Of a stretch of DNA of 64,000 bases, positions 17,170 through 24,994 are shown piece by piece. A program made the position numbers and the translations under genes. Origin of the DNA: Schauerella fraxinea. Its GTDB lineage: Bacteria > Pseudomonadota > Gammaproteobacteria > Burkholderiales > Burkholderiaceae_B. The notes below the pieces were generated by a model that worked only from the letters and a program-made list of their open reading frames with translations, was not told the origin of the DNA and searched no databases. The stretch is taken from the NCBI GenBank assembly GCA_030849945.1, contig JAVDKK010000002.1, forward strand, positions 496,001 through 560,000. The letters are read 5' to 3'. How positions within the stretch are numbered: the first letter of the stretch is position 1; every line of letters starts with the position of its first letter.

Positions 17170-17226
17170 ATTTTTTTCTTCACTGATGACTTTGTCAATC
17201 GACGCAATGCGTTGTACGCATACAAT
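17170..17226. promoter_or_regulatory. Divergent thioesterase/iclR control region
   Basis: TTGTA-CGCA-TACAA (17212-17225) overlaps a second dyad, ATGCGT-TGT-ACGCAT (17207-17221). For the thioesterase (minus strand), TTGACA is at 17193-17198, 13 bases from the palindrome, with a 17-base spacer to AAAAAT (17170-17175). For iclR (plus strand), TACAAT (17221-17226) is a good -10 covered by the palindrome, with TCGACG 16 bases upstream. This predicts activation of the thioesterase and autorepression of iclR. Confidence 0.6.
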
Positions 17227-17242
17227 TACCCATCCCATTTTC

Positions 17243-18061
17243 ATGACTCGTCGTATGCCGTCGCCCACGCCTCAAGATGACCCTCAACCCGCCGATGCTG
17301 GTCCGCGCCTGCGTGCCGTACCCGCTGTGTCGCGTGCCGTCGCGATCATGCGGCTGTTGGGCCGCTCGCCCAATCCCATGGGCGTGAAAGCCATCGCGCA
17401 ATCGTTGGACATGGTGACCAGCACGTGCCTGCACATCGTGCGGGTGCTGGTGGACGAGGGTTTGCTCAAAGTGGATGAGAGCACCAAGCGCTATTCGCTG
17501 GGCTCGGGGTTGCTGTCGTTGGCGCGCAGCGCGCTGCAAACCAACACCTTCCCCGCGATCGTGCAGCCGGCGCTCGATCGCATCGCCGCCAAATGGAATG
17601 TGACCGCGATTGCCGCCGAAGTGGTCGATCTGGATCACATGATTGTGGTTGCCCTTTCCAAGTCGCAAGCGCCGTTCAGGCTGCATGTGGATGTGGGCAG
17701 TCGCTTTCCCGCGCTGATCAGCGCCACCGGGCGATTGGCTGCCGCGTTCTCACGTTCGCCCTGGGCCAAGATCGAGCAGCGGTTTCGTGCGCTGCGTTGG
17801 GAATCGCCACCCGATTACGAGTCCTGGAAAGCCGACGTCGAGCGTGCGCGCACGCAAAAATACAGTATCGATGTGGGCAACTATATCGCTGGTGTGACGC
17901 TGGTGGCGGCCCCGGTATTCGATGTCAAAAATCGCATTACCCACTCACTGACAGCAGCGGGCATCAGTAACGAACTCAATCCGCGCTGGGGCGAAGAGAT
18001 TGCCGCCGATCTGTTGCGCGAGGCTGAATTGCTGAGCGAAATGTCGCTGTCGGCGAAGTAA
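17243..18061 (+). CDS. IclR-family transcriptional regulator
   Basis: 272 residues from the ATG at 17243; an earlier frame start would cover the promoter. Winged helix-turn-helix at about 25-85 ('AVSRAVAIMRLLGRSPNPMG', 'VKAIAQSLDMVTSTCLHIVR', 'YSLGSGLLSLARSAL'). The ligand-binding IclR domain follows ('FRLHVDVGSRFPALISATGR', 'AAPVFDVKNRITHSLTAAGI'). IclR proteins act as dimers or tetramers on short palindromes and answer to small organic acids. Position between the thioesterase and the acyl-CoA operon, and shared palindromes, make it their likely regulator. Confidence 0.92.
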   Translation: MTRRMPSPTPQDDPQPADAGPRLRAVPAVSRAVAIMRLLGRSPNPMGVKAIAQSLDMVTSTCLHIVRVLVDEGLLKVDESTKRYSLGSGLLSLARSALQTNTFPAIVQPALDRIAAKWNVTAIAAEVVDLDHMIVVALSKSQAPFRLHVDVGSRFPALISATGRLAAAFSRSPWAKIEQRFRALRWESPPDYESWKADVERARTQKYSIDVGNYIAGVTLVAAPVFDVKNRITHSLTAAGISNELNPRWGEEIAADLLREAELLSEMSLSAK

Positions 18062-18144
18062 GGTTTTGCACCCTCTGCCCTGCATGCAGGGTCGCTTGTG
18101 GCCATTGCAGTAGACACCGCTTGTGGCGTGCAGCAGACAGCATT

Positions 18145-18183
18145 CGGCCGACGTCCGCGGTAAGGCGGTGCGTCGGCCGTTTT
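18145..18183 (+). terminator. Rho-independent terminator of iclR
   Basis: CGGCCGACG (18145-18153) pairs perfectly with CGTCGGCCG (18171-18179), followed at once by TTTT. It sits 83 bases after the iclR stop and before the convergent MFS gene end. The T-run is only on the iclR side. Confidence 0.8.
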
Positions 18184-18197
18184 GTCGTGCTTAAAGC

Positions 18198-19520
18198 CTA
18201 TCGTTTGATCGGCGCGGCAGACTTCGCTTCAGGATTGAGCGTGGCGTATTCTGCCTTCGAATCGTGGCCGATGATCAATACGAGAATAAACCCGACCGCG
18301 GCGAGCAGCGCGAGAAACATCACGGCGTAGAGATCGTTGCCGGTGGAGGTTTTCAACGAGCCGAAGATTGTGGGGCCGATATAACCGCCCAGATTTCCAA
18401 TCGAATTGATCCAGGCGATACCGGCCGCTGCGGCCGTGCCGGACAAGAATGCCGCCGGAATCGTCCAAAACACGGGCAGTGCTGAAAACACACCGAATGA
18501 CGCGAGCGTTACGGCAGCCATTTTCATGACCGGATCGTTGATCTCAGCCGCCGCGACCAAGCCGATCACGATGCATGCCAAGGGGATCAACACAAAGATC
18601 TTGCGCTCTTTTCGTGCGTCGGACCAGCGCGTCCAGAACACCATCGCAATGGCGCCCACCAAGTAGGGAAACGCGTTGATGAACCCTACTTGAACGTTGG
18701 ATAGTCCGCCAAATCCGCGAATGATCTGCGGCAGGAAGAAGCCCAGGCCATACAGCGGCACGGTGATGCCCATGTACACGAAACCCAGTCCGATCACGCG
18801 CCAATTGAATAACGTCTGCTTCCACGAAATATTGACGCGCGATTCACGTTGCGCGCGCTCGGCCGCCAATCGTTCTTGCAACCACGTGCGCTCTTCGTCG
18901 TTCAACCATTTGGCGTCCTTCGGGCGATCCGGCAGATACATCAGCACGAAGAAGGTGAGAATAAGCGCGGGGATGGCTTCAATAATAAATAGCCATTGCC
19001 AGCCATGCATCCCGCCCATGCCGTCGAGATTGAGGATGTAGCCGGAGATCGGCGATCCAATGACAGTGGAAATCGGGATGGCGAACATGAACCATCCCAC
19101 GATGCGCGCCCGGTATGCCGTTGGAAACCAGATGGTGATGTAGTAGATCACCCCAGGAAAAAAGCCTGCTTCAGCCGCGCCCAGCAAAAACCGCACGACA
19201 TTCAAGCTGGTGGGACCCGTTACCCAGGCTTGCGCCGCGGAAAGAATGGCCCACGTAAACATGATCCGGGCAATCCATTTGCGGGCGCCGAATTTTTCAA
19301 GCGCCAGATTACTGGGCACTTCGAAGATGAAGTACCCAATAAAGAAGATCCCGGCAGCAGCGCCGAACACGGCGCTTGTGAAACCGAGGTCCTTCGACAT
19401 CGCAGCGCCGGCAAAGCCCAGGTTGACCCGGTCGAGATAAGCGATGAAATAGCAGATCATCAGCAGCGGCAAGAGCCGCCAACTGAGCTTCGACATCGTG
19501 GTCTTTTCAATCGTGCTCAT
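18198..19520 (-). CDS. MFS transporter of the anion:cation symporter (ACS) type
   Basis: 440 residues, about 12 membrane spans. 'MICYFIAYLDRVNLGFAGAA' and 'FFIGYFIFEVPSNLALEKFG' with 'ARKWIARIMFTWAILSAAQA' are the ACS-family signature, and 'AEAGFFPGVIYYITIWFP' is the TM4 motif. Relatives carry phthalate, tartrate, glucarate or similar carboxylates with protons. GGAGA precedes the ATG. It is divergent from the nucleobase permease and convergent with iclR, so it may or may not belong to the acyl-CoA pathway. Confidence 0.92.
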   Translation of the reverse strand: MSTIEKTTMSKLSWRLLPLLMICYFIAYLDRVNLGFAGAAMSKDLGFTSAVFGAAAGIFFIGYFIFEVPSNLALEKFGARKWIARIMFTWAILSAAQAWVTGPTSLNVVRFLLGAAEAGFFPGVIYYITIWFPTAYRARIVGWFMFAIPISTVIGSPISGYILNLDGMGGMHGWQWLFIIEAIPALILTFFVLMYLPDRPKDAKWLNDEERTWLQERLAAERAQRESRVNISWKQTLFNWRVIGLGFVYMGITVPLYGLGFFLPQIIRGFGGLSNVQVGFINAFPYLVGAIAMVFWTRWSDARKERKIFVLIPLACIVIGLVAAAEINDPVMKMAAVTLASFGVFSALPVFWTIPAAFLSGTAAAAGIAWINSIGNLGGYIGPTIFGSLKTSTGNDLYAVMFLALLAAVGFILVLIIGHDSKAEYATLNPEAKSAAPIKR

Positions 19521-19597
19521 TTTGTCTCCAACGTATTTTTATTCACGGATCGATTAACGAAAGCGGCGTGGCGCTCTGCTCGATCTCACGGTGGCTA

Positions 19598-19639
19598 GTG
19601 TCAAGGACACTTCCTTACTATGAGCTGAATATTAGTAAT
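19598..19639. promoter_or_regulatory. Two dyads between the MFS and NCS2 permease genes
   Basis: AGTGTC-AAG-GACACT (19598-19612) and TTACTA-N12-TAGTAA (19616-19639) lie side by side in the 179-base divergent gap. They look like operator sites for one or two regulators. No regulator gene adjoins, so the factor is unknown. Confidence 0.4.
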
Positions 19640-19699
19640 TTTTGTTTAAGGGTTACTGCGCAACAACGGTAGAATCCCGCCTTTTGCCGGATCCCCAAC

Positions 19700-21088
19700 G
19701 TGACCGCCCCAACCTCCCCCCACCCGACCGACGATCATCGGACCGACTTGATCTACGCCCTGGAAGATCGGCCGCGCGGCTGGATTTCCATGCTCGCCGC
19801 GTTCCAGCATCTCTTGGCCATCATCGTTCCGATCGTGACGCCGGGTTTATTGATTTGCCAGGCGTTGGGTGTGTCGTCGCGCGACACCAACCTCATCGTG
19901 TCGATGTCGCTGGTGGTGTCGGGCATTGCAACGTACGTGCAGTGCAAACGCTTTGGACCGCTGGGTGCCGGCCTGCTCATCGTGCAAGGCACCAGTTTCA
20001 ATTTTGTCGGTCCGCTTATCGCGGGGGGCGCATTGCTGGTGAAAGACGGCACGCCGGTCGAAGCGGTCATGGCGGCAATTTTTGGCGTAGTGATCGCGGG
20101 CTCGTTCGTTGAAATCGGTATTTCGCGTATCTTGCCCTTCGTCAAGCGCCTGATCACGCCGCTGGTGACCGGCATCGTGGTGCTGTTGATCGGGCTTACG
20201 TTGATCAAGGTTGGGCTGATCAGCATGGGTGGCGGGTTTGCCGCAATGGGCAACGGCACCTTCGCCAACGCCGAAAATCTCACGTTATCGGGTCTCGTGC
20301 TCGCGATCATTGTGGTGCTCAATCGCGTGCACGTGGTGTGGGTGCGCAGCGCTGCGCTCGTGATCGCGCTGGCAACCGGGTACGTGGTGGCGGGCATGAT
20401 GGGCCGTCTCGACTTTACCGGGATGCGTGAAGCCGCCCTCTTCCACATTCCCACGCCGCTGCATTTCGGTATTGGCTTTTCGTGGTCGTTGTTTGTGCCG
20501 ATGCTGATTATTTATCTGGTGACGTCGCTCGAAGCGATCGGCGACATCACGGCCACGAGCAAAGTGTCGCGCCAGCCGGTGGATGGACCGGTATGGATGC
20601 AGCGTATCAAGGGCGGCGTGCTCGTCAACGGCGTCAATTCATTATTGGCCGGTGTGTTGAATACCTTCCCGAGTTCGATCTTCGCGCAGAACAATGGCGT
20701 GATTCAACTGACTGGGATCGCCAGCCGGCATGTCGGCGTGTGGATCGCAGGCATGCTCGTGCTGCTGGGCTTGTTTCCGCCGATTGCCGGCGTGTTGCAG
20801 GCCGTACCCGAGCCCGTATTGGGTGGCGCTGCCATGGTGATGTTTGGCGCGGTGGCGGCATCCGGCATCAATATTCTGGCAAGCATCCGGCTCGATCGCC
20901 GGGCATTGCTGGTCATTGCCGTATCGCTGGCCCTTGGACTGGGCGTCACGCAAGTGCCTGAGTTTCTGGCCCATTTACCTACCACGTTGCGTCATGTGCT
21001 GGAGTCCGGCGTGGCCACCGGCGGATTGTGCGCACTGATTCTGAACTGGTTTTTACCGGAAACGACGCCGGGCAAGGCGCAGGGCTAA
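19700..21088 (+). CDS. NCS2-family nucleobase:cation symporter (uracil/xanthine permease)
   Basis: 462 residues, 14 predicted spans, GTG start. 'FQHLLAIIVPIVTPGLLIC' opens TM1, 'LVTSLEAIGDITATSK' holds the substrate-contacting Glu of TM8, and 'FAQNNGVIQLTGIASRHVG' is the NCS2 signature in TM10. It imports a purine or pyrimidine base with H+ or Na+. No purine-catabolic gene adjoins, so specificity (uracil, xanthine or urate) is undecided. Its stop overlaps the convergent DUF4174 gene stop by 4 bases. Confidence 0.92.
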   Translation: MTAPTSPHPTDDHRTDLIYALEDRPRGWISMLAAFQHLLAIIVPIVTPGLLICQALGVSSRDTNLIVSMSLVVSGIATYVQCKRFGPLGAGLLIVQGTSFNFVGPLIAGGALLVKDGTPVEAVMAAIFGVVIAGSFVEIGISRILPFVKRLITPLVTGIVVLLIGLTLIKVGLISMGGGFAAMGNGTFANAENLTLSGLVLAIIVVLNRVHVVWVRSAALVIALATGYVVAGMMGRLDFTGMREAALFHIPTPLHFGIGFSWSLFVPMLIIYLVTSLEAIGDITATSKVSRQPVDGPVWMQRIKGGVLVNGVNSLLAGVLNTFPSSIFAQNNGVIQLTGIASRHVGVWIAGMLVLLGLFPPIAGVLQAVPEPVLGGAAMVMFGAVAASGINILASIRLDRRALLVIAVSLALGLGVTQVPEFLAHLPTTLRHVLESGVATGGLCALILNWFLPETTPGKAQG

Positions 21089-21546
21089 CGCGCGCGGCTC
21101 ATGGGCATGGCATCGATCACCGGAAAGATGTCTTGCAGCGTGGCATGGCCCACCTCGGTCATCTTCTCGCCGCCGTCTTTGCCCACCAATACCAGCGTGG
21201 CCGGCCCATCGGCTTTCAACCCCAGCGCACGCAGCATCGCCTGCGTTTGCTGGGCGCTCAGGGCCATATCGTTGCGGGCGCCCTTGCCGCCCAGCACGGT
21301 AAACAGCACCATCTCGCGCTCGTCGAAGTCGCGGCGCACTGCCGTCTGACTCAACGCCCCTTCGATGCTGCGCACGAGCGGGTCGTCGGCCGAAGGCGCT
21401 ACCAGCACCAGCGGTCGCGATTGCCACCGTTCAGCCTCGAGCGGGTTGCCGGCGGCATGCGCCTGAGAGGCGGCCACCATGGTGACGAGGGCCAGGCCGG
21501 ACGCGGCGCAGGCCGACAGCATTAACGATTGGATGAGACGGTTCAT
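21085..21546 (-). CDS. DUF4174-domain secreted protein
   Basis: 153 residues with a signal peptide (MNRLIQSLMLSACAASGLAL, cleavage after AHA). The body 'RPLVLVAPSADDPLVRSIEG' and 'GPATLVLVGKDGGEKM' looks like the thioredoxin-like DUF4174 domain, which lacks the CxxC pair. The role is unknown; it is likely periplasmic. Confidence 0.8.
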   Translation of the reverse strand: MNRLIQSLMLSACAASGLALVTMVAASQAHAAGNPLEAERWQSRPLVLVAPSADDPLVRSIEGALSQTAVRRDFDEREMVLFTVLGGKGARNDMALSAQQTQAMLRALGLKADGPATLVLVGKDGGEKMTEVGHATLQDIFPVIDAMPMSRAR

Positions 21547-21758
21547 CGACGCACTCCCTATTCATGTGGGTGACATTGGGTGCCTCGATGAGACCGGCAA
21601 CACCGCAACGATATCTGCCGGCGCGGCAAGTATCGATCCCATGTGCCGGAATACGACTAGAGCGTCCGGCGAAGGCATAGTCATCCCGCGATCGAGTGGC
21701 TTGAACGAGTGCCGCCAATGACGCAACAAAGAGCGCCCCGATGGCGGCTGCGACCGGC

Positions 21759-21907
21759 GATGCCCCTTCCGCCGCCGTGAACGACGATGTCTCTTCCTCC
21801 GCCGTGCTCGATGATGCTCATACCGCCGCCGTGACCGAAGATGCTTATTCCCCCGCCGCGACGTGCGATGCTTATTCCGCCGCCGCGACGGGCAATGCTT
21901 ATTCCGG
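21759..21907. repeat. 27-bp tandem minisatellite
   Basis: Five units start at 21759, 21786, 21813, 21840 and 21867, exactly 27 bases apart, each beginning GATG and containing a CCGCCGCCG-like core. A sixth half unit (21894-21907, AATGCTTATTCCGG) runs into the stop codon of the Bug gene. Similarity rises towards the gene: the last two full units are almost identical. A degenerate half unit precedes the array. The rest of the 21547-21898 gap shows nothing else recognisable. Confidence 0.9.
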
Positions 21908-22891
21908 CTTGATGCCCGATTTCCTGATCAGATCGCCCCATTTCACGCTTTCAGCCTGCATGTAGGCTTTGAACGCGGCACTGTCGCGGCCTTCGATTTT
22001 CATGCCCTGCAGTTCCATTTTCTCGCGCATGCCGGGGTCGGCGAGCGTGGTTTTCACGCCCTGCTCCAGTTTCTGCACAATGGCGGGCGGCGTGCCGGCG
22101 GGGGCATACAGCCCGAACCACGTAAGCGCTTCAAAACCCGGCAGCCCGGATTCGGCCACCGTGGGAATTTCGGGCGCGGTGGGCGATCGCTGCAGACTGC
22201 TCACAGCGATCGCGCGCAGCTTGCCGCTGCGGATATGGGGCAATAAGGTCGGCAGATTGCTGAACATCAATGGAATTTGATTCCCCAGGACATCGGTAAT
22301 CGCCTGCGACTCGCCCTTATACGGCACATGCACCATCTGCACGCCGGCCATGGCGGCAAACAACTCGGCCGACACGTGCTGCGGGCCGCCCAGCCCTGAT
22401 GACGCATAGGTGACCTGGCCCTTGTTGTCTTTCAGATACTTGATGACGTCTTGCACGGTGTGCAAAGGCAGCGCAGGGTTGACCACCAACACAAGCGGCA
22501 CGGATGAGATCAATGAGACCGGCACAAAACTCTTGATGGGATCGAACCGCAGGTTGGGGTACATGCTGGGTGCGACGACCATCGTCGATTGCGTGCCCAG
22601 GAGCAAGGTGTACCCATCCGGTTGTGCCCGGGCGGCCGCTTCGGCGGCGATGGTGCCGGTAGCCCCGGCGCGATTTTCGATCACATACGGTTGGCCCAGC
22701 GTTTGCCCCAGGCCTTGTCCGAGCAGGCGCGCCACGTTGTCGACCGCGCCGCCGGCGGAAAAACCAACCAGCAAGGTGGTGGGCTTTTCAGGGTAAGCGC
22801 CCTGCGCGTGGACGCTCGATCCGACTGCCATGACACCAAAGGCCACGGCGGCGCCCAGCAACTGGCGCCGAACCATCATTCTCTTTTTCAT
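21899..22891 (-). CDS. Bug-family (TctC-like) periplasmic binding protein
   Basis: 330 residues. MKKRMMVRRQLLGAAVAFGV starts a signal peptide ending near 'SSVHAQG'. 'YPEKPTTLLVGFSAGGAVDN', 'IENRAGATGTIA' and 'AQPDGYTLLLG' identify the family. AAGGAG lies before the ATG at 22891. It follows the RraA-like gene (125-base gap) and so may bring in the substrate of that aldolase or decarboxylase. Its last codons overlap the end of the 27-bp array. Confidence 0.92.
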   Translation of the reverse strand: MKKRMMVRRQLLGAAVAFGVMAVGSSVHAQGAYPEKPTTLLVGFSAGGAVDNVARLLGQGLGQTLGQPYVIENRAGATGTIAAEAAARAQPDGYTLLLGTQSTMVVAPSMYPNLRFDPIKSFVPVSLISSVPLVLVVNPALPLHTVQDVIKYLKDNKGQVTYASSGLGGPQHVSAELFAAMAGVQMVHVPYKGESQAITDVLGNQIPLMFSNLPTLLPHIRSGKLRAIAVSSLQRSPTAPEIPTVAESGLPGFEALTWFGLYAPAGTPPAIVQKLEQGVKTTLADPGMREKMELQGMKIEGRDSAAFKAYMQAESVKWGDLIRKSGIKPE

Positions 22892-23016
22892 TGTCTCGCT
22901 CCTTATATTTGTTATAGGCGTGTGAAGACCGCGTTCGTTCGACGCTTGGTGTCTTCCAGCCGGGATATGGCGACCGCCTGCCAATCTGGCACAAACGGCA
23001 GGCGGTCGCGTTGGAT

Positions 23017-23742
23017 TTACGTTTTCTGCGTGGCCCGCCAGGCGTCGTAGCGCGCCTGATTTTCCTTATTGGGCGGATAAAGGCCGGGCAACTTCTCGCC
23101 GGCTTCGACTTGCTGCATGATCCAGCCTTCGAGGCGCTCCTGCTCCGCGGCTGCGTCGACCACGGCGTCGAGCAAATCCGCCGGGATGAGCACTGCGCCG
23201 TCGCCGTCGAGTACCAGCACGTCGTTGGGCATGATGGCCACACCGCCGCAGCCGATGGGCTCCTGCCAGCCCACGAACGTCAACCCGGCCACGGACGGCG
23301 GCGCCGCAGCGCCGCTGCACCACACGGGCAAGTTGCTCGCCAGCACCCCTTCGGCATCGCGCACGACGCCATCGGTGACCAATGCGGCCACACCGCGCTT
23401 CTGCATCCGTGCGCACAGGATGTCGCCAAAAATCCCGGCATCCTTCACGGCCATGGCATCGACCACGGCAATCGCCCCTGACGGCATCGCTTCGATGGCG
23501 GCGCGCGTGGAAATCGGCGAGCCCCACGAAGCCGGGGTGGCCAGATCTTCGCGTGCCGGCACAAAGCGCAATGTGAACGCACGGCCCACGATACGTTTGC
23601 GCCCGGGCGCAAGCGGCATGGCGCCGCGCAGCCACACGTTGCGCAGGCCTTTCTTGAGCAACACGGTGGTGAGCGTGGCGGTGGTCACACCCGAAAGGAC
23701 GTCGATCGTTTTCTGGTCAAGCGGCAATGATTCCACGGACAT
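23017..23742 (-). CDS. RraA-family protein (likely HMG aldolase / oxaloacetate decarboxylase type)
   Basis: 241 residues. 'GSPISTRAAIEAMPSGAIAV', 'AGIFGDILCARMQKRGVAA' and 'LVTDGVVRDAEGVL' make the RraA fold with the D-G-x-x-R-D motif that in 4-hydroxy-4-methyl-2-oxoglutarate (HMG) aldolases binds substrate and divalent metal. Members of about 160 residues inhibit RNase E; this one is longer and sits with a Bug protein and LysR gene, so a catabolic aldolase or decarboxylase is more likely. GGGAG precedes the ATG. Confidence 0.85.
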   Translation of the reverse strand: MSVESLPLDQKTIDVLSGVTTATLTTVLLKKGLRNVWLRGAMPLAPGRKRIVGRAFTLRFVPAREDLATPASWGSPISTRAAIEAMPSGAIAVVDAMAVKDAGIFGDILCARMQKRGVAALVTDGVVRDAEGVLASNLPVWCSGAAAPPSVAGLTFVGWQEPIGCGGVAIMPNDVLVLDGDGAVLIPADLLDAVVDAAAEQERLEGWIMQQVEAGEKLPGLYPPNKENQARYDAWRATQKT

Positions 23743-23839
23743 TGTGTGGGGTCTCCCTTTTGATTTGTTTTGCTGCGATCCGGGGTGTGCGTGCAACGCG
23801 GCACATCAGGCAGGCACACTGACCCGTCTAAGTCTGCCT

Positions 23840-23871
23840 CATTGTCGGTTTCAAGTAACCGAAGCACAATG
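23840..23871. promoter_or_regulatory. Nested dyad between rraA-like and lysR genes
   Basis: CGGTT-TCAAGT-AACCG (23846-23861) is flanked by CATTGT (23840-23845) and ACAATG (23866-23871). LysR proteins bind interrupted dyads in such divergent gaps, so this is a candidate site for the adjacent regulator. Confidence 0.45.
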
Positions 23872-23926
23872 TCTTTTTTAGGCGTTTAAAACATAGTTTT
23901 TACTCATTCCGGTCGGGTGCTGAGCA

Positions 23927-24790
23927 GTGGATACACGCTATATCGATACGTTTGTGATGGTGGCCGAATGCGGCTCGATGGCCGAAGCGGCGCGACGCAT
24001 GAGCATTACGCCCACGGCGCTCGCGCAACGCTTGCGCTCGCTAGAACGGGAGTTTGGCGTGCCGCTCGTTATCCGGTCCGGGCGCTTTGTTCGCATCACG
24101 GAAGGCGGCGCGCGGTTGCTTTCGCACGCGCGCCGATTTCAACGCGATATGCGCAGCCTGAAATCTGCCGTGGCAAGCGATGGTTTCCCCGGGGGGCTGC
24201 GCATCGGAACGATACGTACGGCGCTGACGAATGTGATGCCGGAGTTGCTCAAACAGGTGTCGGACCGCTATCCGCTACTGGACGCCACGATTGAGATCGG
24301 TGCCTCGCACGATCTATATCACCAGGTGCTTGTGGGCAAGGTCGACGCGGCGCTGTTGGTCGCCCCACCCTTCAAACTGCCCAAGCCTTATGTGTGGGAA
24401 ACGGTACGGGTGGAGCCGCTCGTCGTGCTTGCGCCAGCGCAGGTTGCACACACTCCGCTCAAAACCTTGCTCGCCGAGCAACCGTTCATGCGCTACGACC
24501 GCCGCACCTGGGGCGGCGCACTGGCCGAACAGTATCTGCAGGAACACGGCATTCAGCCGCATGAGCGATTCGAAATGGACTCACCCGACGGTATTTTGAT
24601 GCTCGTGGGCATGGGGCTCGGGGTATCGCTGGTACCCAATTGCTATCGCCCAGAAAGCGTGCCGGCAAACGTTCGCGTGCTGCCGCTGCCGACCAACGGG
24701 CTCACGCGCAAACTGGGCCTGTTGTATCCACGGGAATCGCCTTACGCGCGATTGTTCGAGGCGTTGATCGGCGATATTCGGGCGGGATGA
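23927..24790 (+). CDS. LysR-family transcriptional regulator
   Basis: 287 residues with GTG start. Helix-turn-helix at residues 3-62 ('YIDTFVMVAECGSMAEAARR', 'MSITPTALAQRLRSLEREFG'). The substrate domain starts at about 90 ('GGLRIGTIRTALTNVMPELL'). It is divergent from the rraA-Bug operon, the standard LysR layout, and probably controls it in response to a pathway intermediate. Confidence 0.9.
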   Translation: MDTRYIDTFVMVAECGSMAEAARRMSITPTALAQRLRSLEREFGVPLVIRSGRFVRITEGGARLLSHARRFQRDMRSLKSAVASDGFPGGLRIGTIRTALTNVMPELLKQVSDRYPLLDATIEIGASHDLYHQVLVGKVDAALLVAPPFKLPKPYVWETVRVEPLVVLAPAQVAHTPLKTLLAEQPFMRYDRRTWGGALAEQYLQEHGIQPHERFEMDSPDGILMLVGMGLGVSLVPNCYRPESVPANVRVLPLPTNGLTRKLGLLYPRESPYARLFEALIGDIRAG

Positions 24791-24815
24791 CAGGTTCAAC
24801 GGCACAAGTGCGCCC

Positions 24816-24845
24816 GGTTCATCATCGTGACGGCGTTGATGAACC
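24816..24845 (+). terminator. Hairpin after lysR
   Basis: GGTTCATCA (24816-24824) pairs perfectly with TGATGAACC (24837-24845) around a 12-base loop, 25 bases after the lysR stop. There is no T-run, so it may be a weak or Rho-assisted terminator or just an mRNA 3-prime hairpin. Confidence 0.4.
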
Positions 24846-24874
24846 CGGCCGATCTACTGCTGCAGGGTTCAGGA

Positions 24875-24977
24875 GATCAAAGCGATCAAACGATCAAAGG
24901 ACAAGGACCAAGGGGTCAAAGTACCAAAGTACCAAAGGACCAAAGTACAAAGGACCAAAGGACCAAACGATCAAGAG
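24875..24977. repeat. Short degenerate tandem repeat, unit about 8 bp
   Basis: About 13 copies of G(A/T)(C/T)CAAA(G/C), such as GATCAAAC, GACCAAAG and GTACCAAA, fill the gap between the convergent lysR and M20 genes. Unit length varies between 6 and 9 bases. All copies put purines on the plus strand. No promoter or gene is apparent inside. Confidence 0.85.
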
Positions 24978-24994
24978 CTTAAAGGATCAGCCTC

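Noticed and set aside
21741..21965. Open frame with a nine-residue repeat across the 27-bp array
   Set aside because: Any 27-bp array stays in frame; there is no SD, no family, and it runs into the Bug gene antisense.
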